Of a stretch of DNA of 64,000 nucleotides, positions 16,728-26,262 are shown piece after piece. Source of the DNA: Paenibacillus rubinfantis (GTDB lineage Bacteria; Bacillota; Bacilli; Paenibacillales; Paenibacillaceae). The stretch covers positions 1,034,452 to 1,098,451 of the forward strand of contig NZ_LN909066.1 of the NCBI RefSeq assembly GCF_001486505.1, written 5' to 3'. Position 1 is the stretch's first letter. Each line of letters opens with the position of its first letter. The translations under genes were made by a program, and so were the position numbers. Below the pieces are notes generated by a model. That model had not been told where the DNA came from. It made no database searches and was given only the letters and a program-made list of their open reading frames with translations.

Positions 16728-17726
16728 TCATCGCCCCAACAAATCCAACGAAATTGAATTCGGAATCGGAGCCTCCTGGACTTCCGGCGTGCCATAAGCG
16801 GGTTCGATCGTTAGCTCCAGGCTGTCGCCGTTGCCCAGCGTTTTGTCCTTAACATACAGATGAGCCCGGTTCGCATGGTATTGCAGCAGCCCTAGGCTGT
16901 CGCGCGCCCCTTCCTTCACGATCCAGACACGAATGGTCTGCCCTCTGTCCGGGACAAGGCCGCCGACCAGCATCAGCATTTCCCGGGTGGCCTCGTTGTA
17001 CCACACCCTGCCGTTTTCCGGCTCTAAACGGCCCATAGCGATCGGATAAGAGATCGTATCCGGCTTGGACAAGACCGGCAGCGCATCCGGCTCGTAGGTT
17101 TGGACATAACGATCCCAACTGGCCTCGGGTTGGTTCAGGTTATCGAGGGCGAACCCGAGGCCGATCAGCACCATCAGAGCTGCCGCCAGCGAGATCGTCC
17201 ACTTCCAGCGAATCGTCAGCAGCTGTACTGCCCGACGCCGCCAGCCGATCCTTCTCACTCGGCCCCGCAGGCTACGACGAATCCGCTCGGAAGGAACAGC
17301 ATCCGCCCATGGATCTAGTCGCTCCCCGGTAGAAGCCTCGGCCTGCTTCTGACGGTTTGCTCCCATCCCCCGTGCGACAGGCATCGCCGGGTCGGGCTGT
17401 CCAACAGCCGACACCCTCGGCAGATCCGACATGCCCTGCACGTCCGGCACGTCCTGCATCCCCTGCCTTTCTTGCATGCCCGATATCCCCTGCACCAAGG
17501 CACCCTCGCCGCCGATCCCCAGGACGTCCTGCCAGTACATCTTCTGCTCCAGGCAGACCGTACAGGTATCCAGGTGCTTCGCCATTTCGGAGCACTTCGC
17601 CTCCCCCAGCGTTCCCAGCAGCCAATCGATCCACTCCTGCTCGGTGTACATCCGAACGCATAGGTCTAGCAATTTCGGCCCACCAAGCTTGCGATCCTTA
17701 TCCTTAGGGTCGGCTTGCCCGTTCAT
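16728..17726 (-). CDS. Anti-sigma factor with zinc-finger and RskA-type domain
   Basis: 332 residues. An N-terminal anti-sigma zinc-binding motif HX3CX2C is seen as His51, Cys55 and Cys58. A Gly/Met/Gln/Asp-rich low-complexity linker follows (about 70-120), then one transmembrane helix (about 185-205) and an extracytoplasmic domain like the C-terminus of RskA (LVGGLVPDRGQTIRVWIV). The gene overlaps the sigma factor gene by 23 bases, the normal arrangement for a sigma/anti-sigma pair. It should hold the sigma factor at the membrane until an extracellular signal triggers release. Confidence 0.88.
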   Translation of the reverse strand: MNGQADPKDKDRKLGGPKLLDLCVRMYTEQEWIDWLLGTLGEAKCSEMAKHLDTCTVCLEQKMYWQDVLGIGGEGALVQGISGMQERQGMQDVPDVQGMSDLPRVSAVGQPDPAMPVARGMGANRQKQAEASTGERLDPWADAVPSERIRRSLRGRVRRIGWRRRAVQLLTIRWKWTISLAAALMVLIGLGFALDNLNQPEASWDRYVQTYEPDALPVLSKPDTISYPIAMGRLEPENGRVWYNEATREMLMLVGGLVPDRGQTIRVWIVKEGARDSLGLLQYHANRAHLYVKDKTLGNGDSLELTIEPAYGTPEVQEAPIPNSISLDLLGR

Positions 17727-18312
17727 GCTCGTTCCCTCCTTCCAGCGGTTCTCCCCAGCCTTGCTTCTCCAGCTGTTTACGCAAATTGTTGATTCCGTAC
17801 CGCACCCAGGATTTCACGGTTCCGATCGGCACGCTCCAGGCCTCCGCCATTTCGCGTTGGGTCTGGAGGGCGAAATAGGAGCCCATAATCGCCTTCTTCT
17901 GCGGCTCCGGCAGCTTGTAGATCGCCGTGCGGAGCGCCTCCCGCTCCAGCCGCGACAAGGCTTCGTCCTCGCCGGAGCCGTCTTTGTCCACCGCCTCCCG
18001 GCGCAGCGCCTCATCGCCCGGATACTGCAGACGCGCTTTGCGCCGCAAGCGATCCAAGCTGCGGCTGCGGGTCATCACCGCCAGCCAGGCCTTAATCGAG
18101 CCGCGCGACGGATCGTAGTCTTGTCCGCGCCGCAGCACCTCCAAAAATACCTCATGGCAAATATCCTCGGCCTCCATCCGCTCCCCGATCAGACGGCCAG
18201 CCACCTGCATGACAAAAGGAGAATAACAGGCGTAAAACGCATCAAATGCCGACACCGAACCGTCGCACATTTCACGAAGCCGCCTCGTCATCTCTTCATT
18301 TTGCAGGTCCAT
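17704..18312 (-). CDS. ECF RNA polymerase sigma factor
   Basis: 202 residues from the ATG at 18312 (GCGGGAGGGAC site); upstream codons in the open frame are unlikely to be used. Region 2 includes AEDICHEVFLEVLRR, and region 4 includes REMAEAWSVPIGTVKSWVRYG with the helix-turn-helix. It is cotranscribed with the overlapping anti-sigma gene. It is divergent from the NEW3/ABC exporter operon, so that operon is a candidate target, but I could not identify a convincing ECF promoter in the 162-base gap. Confidence 0.93.
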   Translation of the reverse strand: MDLQNEEMTRRLREMCDGSVSAFDAFYACYSPFVMQVAGRLIGERMEAEDICHEVFLEVLRRGQDYDPSRGSIKAWLAVMTRSRSLDRLRRKARLQYPGDEALRREAVDKDGSGEDEALSRLEREALRTAIYKLPEPQKKAIMGSYFALQTQREMAEAWSVPIGTVKSWVRYGINNLRKQLEKQGWGEPLEGGNEHERASRP

Positions 18313-18474
18313 GTTTGTCCCTCCCGCAAAATTTCTCCTCTTCTTACCTCCCGTTTTATCAAAAATGGATTCGCTTGAAAACCCCAAAAAAAATTTTGGA
18401 GTGGAATAAATCCAAGAACGCGTTTCGTGCGTACCCTTGATGAACCATCATTTTTTTCATAGGGGGAACTAGAG

Positions 18475-19632
18475 ATGCTTCAAACCTATCGAAAAGCAGC
18501 CTGTATGCTGCTCATTCTGGTCACGGCCCTGGGCGGCGCTTTATCCGGGGTTGGCAAGGCCTCGGCGGCAGGCTCGCTGGAGCTCTTCACACCTTACTTA
18601 GAATGGTCCGCCGCGCCGGGCGAATCCGTGTCTTATACGATCGATCTGGTCAACCATGGCAGCAGCACCGCTTCCGCTAACCTTACCTTAGAGACGCAAA
18701 GCAAGGATTGGAAATACGAATTAACTGCGGGCGGGCGCGAGATTTCGCGGCTGGCGGTAAAGGCCGGGGAAACGCAAACCTTTAACCTGGACCTCGACGT
18801 GCCGCTGCAGATCAACAAAGGCCGGTACGTGTTTAACCTCAAAGCGGATAACGCTACCTTACCGCTGATCGTCAACGTTTCGGAGCAGGGCACCTTCAAA
18901 ACCGAGCTGACGCTGGACCAAGCCAACATGGAAGGCCATTCGGACTCCACGTTCACGTACAGCGCTGTGCTGCACAACCGGACCACGCAAAAGCAAACCT
19001 ACGCCTTTAACGCCCAAGCGGAACAAGGCTGGGATGTCCGCTTTAAAGCCGACGGCAACAGCGTAACCTCGGTCGAAGTCGAACCCAACGCCGAAAAGAC
19101 GATTACGATTGAGGTGAAGCCGCCGGAGCAAATCAAAGCCGGCACGTATGAAATCCCGATTGCGGCAACAAGCGGCGATACCACGGCCAACGCCAAAATT
19201 GAAGCGGTTGTGACGGGATCGTATGACATGAAATTTTCCACGGTGGATGATCGGCTGAGTACCGACGTGGGGGCGGGTTCCGATCGCAAACTGACCTTCG
19301 TGGTCCAAAATACCGGCTCCGCCGAGCTGCAGGACCTCTCCTTCTCCTCCGCTGCACCGACGGATTGGGAAGTGTCCTTTGAGCCTTCGTCGATCACGTC
19401 GATTGCGCCAGGCGAGAGCAAGCAGGTCCAAGCCACAATCAAATCGAGCAAAAAATCGCTCCCCGGGGACTACGTGGTCAGTCTGACCGCCTCCTCCGCG
19501 AACAAAAGCGCAAACGCCGATCTGCGCGTTACCGTGAAATCGTCCGTATTATGGGGATGGGTGGGGGTTCTCATCATACTGGCGGTTTGCGGAGGTATCT
19601 ACTACCTGTTCCGGAAATACGGGAGAAGATAA
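18475..19632 (+). CDS. Secreted NEW3-domain protein with C-terminal membrane anchor
   Basis: 385 residues. An N-terminal signal peptide (to about residue 32, ending GKASAAGS), repeated immunoglobulin-like NEW3/NPCBM-associated domains (patterns such as APGESVSYTIDLVNHGSS and APGESKQVQATIKSS), and a single C-terminal helix (about 355-378) followed by RKYGRR. Most of the protein lies outside the cell, anchored by the C-terminal helix. It is the first gene of an operon with an ABC ATPase and an ABC-2 permease, so it is probably an accessory component of that exporter. The ATG has an AGGGGGAAC ribosome site. Confidence 0.82.
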   Translation: MLQTYRKAACMLLILVTALGGALSGVGKASAAGSLELFTPYLEWSAAPGESVSYTIDLVNHGSSTASANLTLETQSKDWKYELTAGGREISRLAVKAGETQTFNLDLDVPLQINKGRYVFNLKADNATLPLIVNVSEQGTFKTELTLDQANMEGHSDSTFTYSAVLHNRTTQKQTYAFNAQAEQGWDVRFKADGNSVTSVEVEPNAEKTITIEVKPPEQIKAGTYEIPIAATSGDTTANAKIEAVVTGSYDMKFSTVDDRLSTDVGAGSDRKLTFVVQNTGSAELQDLSFSSAAPTDWEVSFEPSSITSIAPGESKQVQATIKSSKKSLPGDYVVSLTASSANKSANADLRVTVKSSVLWGWVGVLIILAVCGGIYYLFRKYGRR

Positions 19633-19635
19633 CCC

Positions 19636-20649
19636 ATGGTGACGGAAACCGGTATGACACCCCCCCCATCGGCCACCGGCGAACAGCCGGTTGTTGAGCT
19701 GGTGCAGCTGACGAAGAAATACGGCGAGGCGACAGCCGTTGACCATTTGAACTTAAGCATCGCCCGCGGGGAGATTTTTGGTTTGCTAGGCCCCAACGGT
19801 GCGGGGAAAACCACAACGATCCTCATGATGTTAGGTCTGACCGAACCCACCTCGGGACAGGCGCGAATCTGCGGCTTTGACCCAACGCGTGAGGCGCTGA
19901 AGGTGAAGCGGAAGGTAGGTTATCTGCCTGATGATGTTGGGTTCTATGAGGACCGGACGGCGCTGGATAATCTCGTGTACACGGCCAGGCTGAACGGCGT
20001 ATCGGAGCAAGAAGCCCAGCAGCGCGCCAAAGCCCTCCTGGAGAAAACCGGGCTCACCGACAACGCCGGCAAAAAGGTCGGGGCCTTCTCCCGCGGGATG
20101 CGGCAGCGGTTAGGTTTGGCGGACGTACTCATCAAAAACCCGGAGGTCATCATCCTCGACGAACCTACGCTTGGGATCGACCCCGAAGGGGTGCGAGAGC
20201 TGTTAGCCCTCATCTCCTCGCTGAGCCGCGATGAGAAGCTGACGGTGCTGCTGTCCTCGCACCACCTGCATCAGGTGCAGCAAATTTGCGACCGCGTGGG
20301 CTTGTTCGTCCAAGGCCGGTTGATCGCCTCCGGCGACATCCGCTCCTTGTCCAAGCAGCTGGACGCGGACGGCAACGTCTACGTCGAGGTTGGTGCTAAA
20401 GGCTGGACGGAGTCGTTGGCCGAGCGTATCTCCGCATTGGAGGGCGTCCGCGATATCCGTTACCCGGTTCAAGGCGACGACGAGCTTGAGCGGGGTGTGA
20501 CCGCAACGGTCATATGCGAACGAGACCTTACCGCCCAAATTGCCGAGGCCGTGATTCACGGGGACGCGGAGCTCGTGTACATCCGCCGGAAGGAATACGG
20601 GCTTGATGACATTTATCATCGTTATTTCGAAAGAAGGGGTGAGCAATGA
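19636..20649 (+). CDS. ABC transporter ATP-binding protein (ABC-2 type)
   Basis: 337 residues. Walker A is GLLGPNGAGKTTT, the signature is FSRGMRQRLGLADVL, and Walker B is EVIILDEPTLGIDP. A C-terminal extension after about residue 240 (RIS..EGVRDIRYPV) resembles ABC exporters of the CcmA/NatA type. It starts three bases after the NEW3 gene and overlaps the permease gene by four bases, so the three gene products likely act as one exporter. Substrate unknown. Confidence 0.93.
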   Translation: MVTETGMTPPPSATGEQPVVELVQLTKKYGEATAVDHLNLSIARGEIFGLLGPNGAGKTTTILMMLGLTEPTSGQARICGFDPTREALKVKRKVGYLPDDVGFYEDRTALDNLVYTARLNGVSEQEAQQRAKALLEKTGLTDNAGKKVGAFSRGMRQRLGLADVLIKNPEVIILDEPTLGIDPEGVRELLALISSLSRDEKLTVLLSSHHLHQVQQICDRVGLFVQGRLIASGDIRSLSKQLDADGNVYVEVGAKGWTESLAERISALEGVRDIRYPVQGDDELERGVTATVICERDLTAQIAEAVIHGDAELVYIRRKEYGLDDIYHRYFERRGEQ

Positions 20650-21746
20650 TGCAGCGAAACAAAGCAGCTAACGCCCGTTCTTTCAAGGAGCTGCTGCGCC
20701 TGAACGAATGGCGGGAGCGAGCTGGCAAGCTGTGGGCGGAGCTGCGGCAGAATGCCGGCGATGCAGATCGCCCCCGGGAACGCTCGTCCTCCTCTTTTTG
20801 GGTGATGGTGCAGAAGGAAATCGGCGACCATTTGAGCAGCTGGCGCTTTGGGATCCTGATGGGCATCATCGTGTTGGCCTGTATCGGCTCGATTTATTCG
20901 GCCGTTTCGGCGATTCGGGCGGGTGGCAGTGCAGCGGAAAGTGGGGCAGGCGATACGTTCCTGTTTCTGAAAATGTACACCTTAACCAGCTCCGCGCTGG
21001 CGGTTCCTTCCTTTTCTACGTTCCTCTCCTGGTTGGGACCGCTGATCGGGATCACGCTGGGGTTCGACGCCGTCAACTCCGAGCGGAACAAAGGGACCCT
21101 CGGCCGCCTGCTGTCGCAGCCGATTTATCGCGACGATTTCATTAAGGCCAAGTTCGTGTCCGCTTTGGCAATGATCGCCGTAGTCGTCTTTTCGCTGGGC
21201 CTGCTCGTCATGGGGCTTGGCTTGTTTACGATCGGCTATCCGCCAACGCCGGAGGAGTTCGCCCGCATCCTGATCTTTCTGCTGATCGCGGTGGTCTACA
21301 TCGGCTTCTGGCTCTGTCTGTCGATCCTGTTCTCGATCCGATTCCGGCAGGCGGCGACGTCGGCGCTGTCGTCCATCGCCATCTGGCTGTTCTTTACGAT
21401 CTTCTACGGCATGATCATCAACATGATCGACAGCGCCACGGCCGTCTCGCAGATGGCGGCGCCGGATGCGCAACTGCGGCAGATGAATCTCGTGCTGACG
21501 CTAAACCGCCTGTCTCCGACGGAGCTGTTCTCGGAGACAATCTCAACGATGCTGTCGCCCGGCGTCCGTGCGTTGGGGCCGCTGACGATGGACCAGCTCG
21601 TCGGGGCGATCGCCAGCCCGCTGTCGCTGGGCCAAAGCCTGCTGCTGATCTGGCCGCAGCTGACCGGCCTGCTCGCCGCTACCATGATCTGCTTTGGCCT
21701 CTCCTACATCCTGTTTATGCGCCAGGAAGTACGGTCGAGAGCGTAA
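20646..21746 (+). CDS. ABC-2 family permease
   Basis: 366 residues with six or more hydrophobic segments and a large loop between the first two, typical of NatB/YhaP-like ABC-2 permeases (GFDAVNSERNKGTLGRLLSQPI is the usual coupling segment). It overlaps the ATPase gene by four bases and is followed by a strong terminator. Its N-terminal 50 residues are hydrophilic and lie before the first helix. Confidence 0.88.
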   Translation: MMQRNKAANARSFKELLRLNEWRERAGKLWAELRQNAGDADRPRERSSSSFWVMVQKEIGDHLSSWRFGILMGIIVLACIGSIYSAVSAIRAGGSAAESGAGDTFLFLKMYTLTSSALAVPSFSTFLSWLGPLIGITLGFDAVNSERNKGTLGRLLSQPIYRDDFIKAKFVSALAMIAVVVFSLGLLVMGLGLFTIGYPPTPEEFARILIFLLIAVVYIGFWLCLSILFSIRFRQAATSALSSIAIWLFFTIFYGMIINMIDSATAVSQMAAPDAQLRQMNLVLTLNRLSPTELFSETISTMLSPGVRALGPLTMDQLVGAIASPLSLGQSLLLIWPQLTGLLAATMICFGLSYILFMRQEVRSRA

Positions 21747-21763
21747 TGGCCTCGAAGACGTCA

Positions 21764-21803
21764 AGAAGCCGCTGATCGGTTGGATCAGCGGCTTCTCTTT
21801 ATT
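21764..21803 (+). terminator. Intrinsic terminator of the NEW3-ABC operon
   Basis: AGAAGCCGCTGATC (21764-21777) pairs perfectly with GATCAGCGGCTTCT (21783-21796) around five bases, followed by CTTTATT. Confidence 0.9.
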
Positions 21804-21814
21804 CCCGCTCAAAA

Positions 21815-21945
21815 TAGCGGAACTTTTTGGTCTTATTTCTAAGTTATCGCCCTCTTTGGGCGAAATAAGGCCATTTATTACCTCTATCTGCCGGGCTAGG
21901 TCCTCATTCAGTGAAATAAGGGTATAAAATACCCCTATTTCCATC
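21815..21945. repeat. Degenerate intergenic repeats of the GGAAC-TTATTT/AAATAAGG family
   Basis: The block contains AGCGGAACTTTTTGGTCTTA, then CCCTCTTTGGGCGAAATAAGG, then TGAAATAAGG again 51 bases later. These are diverged relatives of the units at 57586-57770, which share GCGGAAC/ACGGAAC, the CTTATTT core and CCCTCTTT. No gene is present. Confidence 0.6.
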
Positions 21946-21956
21946 CCCTACCCCAG

Positions 21957-23021
21957 TTAGATGATCACGCTCAACGGATCGCGCTTCAACGGATTCTCGA
22001 GAATCCAGCTCCGCTCCGGGTCAAACAGGTACGCTCGGTGCACCAGAACGCGAACCTCCTGGCCCGCTTTTAACGTTTCCTTCTCCAACGAGCGGAACGT
22101 CGTCAGCGTATGCCCGCCAACCTCGACTTCCACCAGCCATTCGCTGCCGCGGAAGTGCAGGTGCCTCACCACCCCGGGGGCGGTCGCGGACAACAGCGTA
22201 AACTCGTGTTCCGTCCCCACTTCGATGTATTCCGGGCGGATCAAGGCTTTCGTCTCCGGCCCGCCGCTTTCCTCCTCAAAGCCCTTCAAGTCCGCGGCGC
22301 GCTCGACCAGCGTCGACTGCCCGATAAACGAGGCGACAAACGGCGTTTCCGGCTCCTTGTAAATATCCCAAGGCGTGCCTTTCTGCTCCAGCCGCCCCTG
22401 ATTAATAATCATAATCTCATCCGCTACCTCAATTGCCTCATCCTGGTCATGGGTAACGAAGATGGAGGTAATGCCCACCCGCTCGATCAACTCGCGCAGC
22501 CATGAACGCAACTCTTGGCGGATCTTGGCGTCGATCGCGGCAAACGGCTCATCCAGCAGCAGCAGCTGCGGCTGCGGCGCCAAAGCGCGGGCAAAAGCCA
22601 CCCGCTGACGTTGCCCTCCCGACAGCTGATGGGGATAGCGGTTTTCGAATCCCTTCAGCCCGGTCAGCTCGACCAGTTCCATAACCCGCGCTCGCGTGTC
22701 CGCCTTCGACACCTTCTTCACTTGCAAGCCGAAGGCAATATTATCGAATACGGTCATATGCTTAAAGAGAGCGTAGCTCTGGAACACAAAGCCGATTCCG
22801 CGATCCTGCGGAGCGAGCTCATTCACCCGCTGCCCATGGAACAAAATCTCCCCGCTGTCCGGCTGCTCCAGACCTGCGAGCATGCGCAGAATCGACGTTT
22901 TTCCGCCGCCGCTGGGTCCAAGCAAGCCGATCAATTGCCCCTTTTCGATGCCAAAGCTGACATCTTGGACGGCATGGAAGCTGCCAAAATGCTTATCCAA
23001 ATTCCGCACTTCTACATGCAT
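21957..23021 (-). CDS. cysA: Sulfate/thiosulfate-type ABC transporter ATP-binding protein
   Basis: 354 residues from the ATG at 23021 (weak AAGGAT site). Walker A GPSGGGKTS, signature LSGGQRQRVAFARAL, Walker B LLLLDEPFAAID and a C-terminal TOBE-like region (residues about 250-350) match CysA-type importers (VRNLDKHFGSFHAV is also CysA-like). No binding protein or permease genes lie next to it, so it stands alone here and must pair with components encoded elsewhere. Other specificity, for example molybdate, is possible. Confidence 0.85.
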   Translation of the reverse strand: MHVEVRNLDKHFGSFHAVQDVSFGIEKGQLIGLLGPSGGGKTSILRMLAGLEQPDSGEILFHGQRVNELAPQDRGIGFVFQSYALFKHMTVFDNIAFGLQVKKVSKADTRARVMELVELTGLKGFENRYPHQLSGGQRQRVAFARALAPQPQLLLLDEPFAAIDAKIRQELRSWLRELIERVGITSIFVTHDQDEAIEVADEIMIINQGRLEQKGTPWDIYKEPETPFVASFIGQSTLVERAADLKGFEEESGGPETKALIRPEYIEVGTEHEFTLLSATAPGVVRHLHFRGSEWLVEVEVGGHTLTTFRSLEKETLKAGQEVRVLVHRAYLFDPERSWILENPLKRDPLSVII

Positions 23022-23237
23022 GCCAAACCACACATCCTTTCCGTTTCGAAAGCCCAAGTCAAGCGTTGCCGTTCATCCGCATGTTGTCTGATCTAGCCTC
23101 TATCATTCGTTAAATTCTGATGAATTTACTTGGATTTATCATAAGAATAGATTACCAAACCGCAAGCTTTCCGTCAATCTGAAAAAAGCGATAGCCAAGC
23201 GGTTTTTATGGCTTTTTTCACCAGCTGAGCAAAAGGA

Positions 23238-23283
23238 AAAACCGGCCTTCCCCAGGAATTTTTACCTCGGGTTGGCCGGTTTT
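23238..23283 (-). terminator. Terminator after the TetR gene; surrounding 23022-23357 has no gene
   Basis: AAAACCGGCC (23238-23247) pairs with GGCCGGTTTT (23274-23283) over a 26-base loop; the minus strand continues with TTTTTCCTTTT. The rest of this 336-base gap is AT-rich, with a weaker T-rich hairpin near 23187-23220 and no credible open frame. Confidence 0.75.
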
Positions 23284-23357
23284 GTCAATTAGTGTTATAA
23301 AGTATTGATGCTATGCAAGAGTAATTGGGTAAAGCGAAAAGTGAAAACAAAAACGCC

Positions 23358-23960
23358 TTATGACGTTATGCGGTAAATGCTGTGGCTTAACATTTTGACA
23401 TGCGCGACAGCGGCCGGCTTAATCTCTTCAAAGGTCAGCCGATCCTGGATGTAGTAAGAGATAAATCCATGCATACCCAAAAACATACTAAGCGGAAGAG
23501 ACGGATTGTTCTCCAGCGGATGCCTCTCCTCCTGCAAAAAACTGCGGATGATGGACTCGAACATATTGAAGCATTTGGCCTGTTCGCTTCGACAGTACGC
23601 CAATATTTCCTCGTCCCTGAGCATAAACATGATTTCGTATTGGTGCGGATGCTCCAAGCCAAATTTGATGAATTCCAACATGAGCTGCTCCGCTTTGGTC
23701 AGCCCGTCGGTAGGCGGCCGTTTGGTCACCTGCTCGCAGAGATGGGTCAACGACTCGAAATCTTTTACCACGATGGCGTAAAACAATTCGGCCTTTTCCT
23801 TGAAGTGATAATAGAGCGAGCCGTGACTGTATCCCAAATGCTGACCGATGCTCCTCATGGAAATCCCGCGGTACCCTTTGGTAATGAACAAATGCCGGGC
23901 CGCTTCCATAATTCTTTCTCTCGACAACTCCTGATCAACTGCTCTTCTTGCCATAGGCAT
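23358..23960 (-). CDS. TetR-family transcriptional regulator
   Basis: 200 residues with an N-terminal TetR helix-turn-helix (ISMRSIGQHLGYSHGSLYYHF, about 34-54) and a C-terminal all-helical ligand domain. The start overlaps the stop of the YigZ gene as TAATG, so it is translated after YigZ. The target is unknown; a neighbouring transport gene is not evident. Confidence 0.9.
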   Translation of the reverse strand: MPMARRAVDQELSRERIMEAARHLFITKGYRGISMRSIGQHLGYSHGSLYYHFKEKAELFYAIVVKDFESLTHLCEQVTKRPPTDGLTKAEQLMLEFIKFGLEHPHQYEIMFMLRDEEILAYCRSEQAKCFNMFESIIRSFLQEERHPLENNPSLPLSMFLGMHGFISYYIQDRLTFEEIKPAAVAHVKMLSHSIYRITS

Positions 23961-24592
23961 TATTCCCCTTCAATAAAATAGACCTTTTCACCTTCCGTCA
24001 TCACAGCCTGCCCTCCCGTCAAATCGGTCATCCAATCCTTAAAGGCTTGCGCCTCCGGATGAAGCGGCAGACAGCATAATGTCACCTTATCCGCAAACCC
24101 CGTATCTCCCGTACGGATGCCGCGGTTACGCAATTCATTCTCCACCTTGCCCAGCCAGGTGTAATCCAGCTCCACGAACACTTCCTGGTGGAGTACGCGG
24201 GTAATCGCTTCCCCCGCTTCGATCGCAGCGACGGCTCCGTCAGTATAAGCCCGGATCAAACCGCCCGCCCCCAGCATAATTCCTCCAAAATACCGGGTTA
24301 CGACGATCGCGACGTTCTTGAGGCCCTGATTTTTGATCACCTCCAAAATCGGCTTGCCGGCCGTTCCGCTCGGCTCTCCGTCGTCCGATTGCTTCTGGAT
24401 TTCATCCCGTTCCCCAATCATGTACGCGGAACAGTTATGCGTGGCGTTCCAATGCTTCTTTTTGATTTCCTCGATAAACTGAAGCGCCTCGGCTTCGGTT
24501 TCCACCGGTTTCACGTGTCCGATAAACCTTGATTTCTTGATGACGATTTCTTGTTCCCCGGCTTGCCTGACCGTCTTGTACTTTTCCAGCAT
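23960..24592 (-). CDS. YigZ/IMPACT family protein
   Basis: 210 residues. The IMPACT/YigZ N-terminal domain is clear (SRFIGHVKPVETEAEA, ATHNCSAYMIGE, DDGEPSGTAGKPIL, VVTRYFGGIMLGAGGL) and is followed by a DUF1949-like C-terminal domain. Members are conserved and thought to act in translation or RNA-related regulation, but the bacterial role is unclear. Its stop overlaps the TetR start by one base. Confidence 0.93.
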   Translation of the reverse strand: MLEKYKTVRQAGEQEIVIKKSRFIGHVKPVETEAEALQFIEEIKKKHWNATHNCSAYMIGERDEIQKQSDDGEPSGTAGKPILEVIKNQGLKNVAIVVTRYFGGIMLGAGGLIRAYTDGAVAAIEAGEAITRVLHQEVFVELDYTWLGKVENELRNRGIRTGDTGFADKVTLCCLPLHPEAQAFKDWMTDLTGGQAVMTEGEKVYFIEGE

Positions 24593-24691
24593 ATGAGACC
24601 ATCCTTATGAATGTGCCAAGAAGCAGCTCCTCCGGGATTTCCGGCGAACTGCTTCCTGACGACTAACTTAAACGAATTGACCTGGCGTTGC

Positions 24692-26047
24692 TTATTCGGA
24701 AAGACGAGCTTCCAATTCGGCTTTTTCCTTCTCGTATCCCGGTTTGCCAAGCAGCGCAAACATGTTCTTCTTGTACGCTTCCACACCCGGTTGGTCGAAT
24801 GGGTTAACGCCCAGCAGGTAACCGCTGATGCCGCAAGCTTTTTCAAAGAAATAAACCAGATAACCAAAGGAGTACGGCGTCAAATCCGGCACGTTGACGA
24901 CCAGGTTCGGCACTTGGCCGTCGGTATGCGCCAACAGTGTCCCCTGGAACGCCTTCTTGTTGACGAAATCCAGCGTTTTGCCGGCCAGGAAGTTCAAGCC
25001 GTCCAAATCAGCCGGATCGGATTCGATCGTGATGTGGCTAGGCACTTCGGTCACTTGAATCACCGTTTCGAAAATATTCCGGTTGCCCTCTTGGATGAAT
25101 TGGCCCATGGAGTGCAGGTCGGTGGAGAAATCAACCGATGCCGGATAGATCCCTTTGTAATCCTTGCCTTCACTTTCGCCGTACAGCTGTTTCCACCATT
25201 CCGATACGTAGTGCAGGGAAGGCTCGTAGTTGACGAGGATTTCCGTCACTTTGCCTTTGCGATACAACGCGTTGCGGACAGCCGCATATTGGTAGCTGGC
25301 GTTCTCGGCGAGATTCGGGTTGCTGAATTCCTTCGCCGCGTCGGCTGCGCCTTGCATCATTTCTTCAATATTAATACCGGCGGTTGCAATCGGCAACAGG
25401 CCTACTGCGGTCAATACGGAATAACGTCCGCCTACGTCGTCCGGAATCACGAACGTTTCGTAGCCTTCTTCGGTGGACAGCTTCTTCAGCGCCCCTTTGG
25501 CTTTGTCGGTTGTCGCGTAAATGCGTTTACGCGCTTCTTCCTTGCCGTATTTCTTCTCCAGGGCTGCACGGAAAATGCGGAAAGCGATAGCCGGTTCCGT
25601 CGTCGTCCCCGATTTGGAGATCACGTTCACGGAGAAATCCTTGCCTTCGATCAGCTCAAGCAGGTGGTTCACGTAAGTCGAGCTGATGTTGTTGCCGGCA
25701 AAATAGATTTCCGGCGTTTTACGCTTGTCCTTCGGCAGCAGGTTGTAGAACGAATGGGACAGCGATTCGATCGCGGCACGGGCGCCTAAGTAAGACCCGC
25801 CGATGCCGATGACGATCAGAACGTCGGAATCGCTTTGGATTTTGGCTGCCGCTTTCTGAATGCGGGAGAACTCTTCTTTATCGTAGTCGGTTGGCAGGTT
25901 GATCCAACCCAAGAAGTCGGAACCTGCCCCGGTACCTTTATGTAGCTGCTCATGAGCCGTGCGAATTGGCTCCGCAAAATAATCGACCTCATGCTGCCCG
26001 ACGAATTGCAGGGCTTTGCTGTAGTCAAACGTCACTTTTTTGGACAT
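24692..26047 (-). CDS. pgi: Glucose-6-phosphate isomerase
   Basis: 451 residues from the ATG at 26047, which has a GGAGGAG site; an upstream frame extension of 16 codons is unlikely. Phosphoglucose isomerase signatures are present: the DVLIVIGIGGSYLGARA segment, ISKSGTTTEPAIAFR and the C-terminal GVEAYKKNMFALLG. The enzyme interconverts glucose-6-phosphate and fructose-6-phosphate in the cytoplasm. The length fits the short bacterial Pgi type. A GAAGCAG/CTGCTTC stem lies downstream (24620-24655), but without a T-run. Confidence 0.97.
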   Translation of the reverse strand: MSKKVTFDYSKALQFVGQHEVDYFAEPIRTAHEQLHKGTGAGSDFLGWINLPTDYDKEEFSRIQKAAAKIQSDSDVLIVIGIGGSYLGARAAIESLSHSFYNLLPKDKRKTPEIYFAGNNISSTYVNHLLELIEGKDFSVNVISKSGTTTEPAIAFRIFRAALEKKYGKEEARKRIYATTDKAKGALKKLSTEEGYETFVIPDDVGGRYSVLTAVGLLPIATAGINIEEMMQGAADAAKEFSNPNLAENASYQYAAVRNALYRKGKVTEILVNYEPSLHYVSEWWKQLYGESEGKDYKGIYPASVDFSTDLHSMGQFIQEGNRNIFETVIQVTEVPSHITIESDPADLDGLNFLAGKTLDFVNKKAFQGTLLAHTDGQVPNLVVNVPDLTPYSFGYLVYFFEKACGISGYLLGVNPFDQPGVEAYKKNMFALLGKPGYEKEKAELEARLSE

Positions 26048-26262
26048 TGCTGAAACTCTCCTCCGTCTATTATTTATCACACAACACCTATCCAAGAGGA
26101 AACGTTCAAATGCTGCTGTTTGGTAAAAAAAGCCGGTCTGAACGCCGCCTCAAACAACTTAAAACTAGGATACTGTAAATTCCCGGCAATGACAAGGGCA
26201 CAATATACAGGTTTCCACGCGCCGTGCTAAAATAATTAAATGATGTTCAATTCTTTTGGAAG

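Noticed and set aside
26110..26178. A 22-codon plus-strand frame (MLLFGKKSRSERR...) with a GAGGAAAC sequence before it
   Set aside because: Too short, no recognisable family, and no conserved context; it may be chance.
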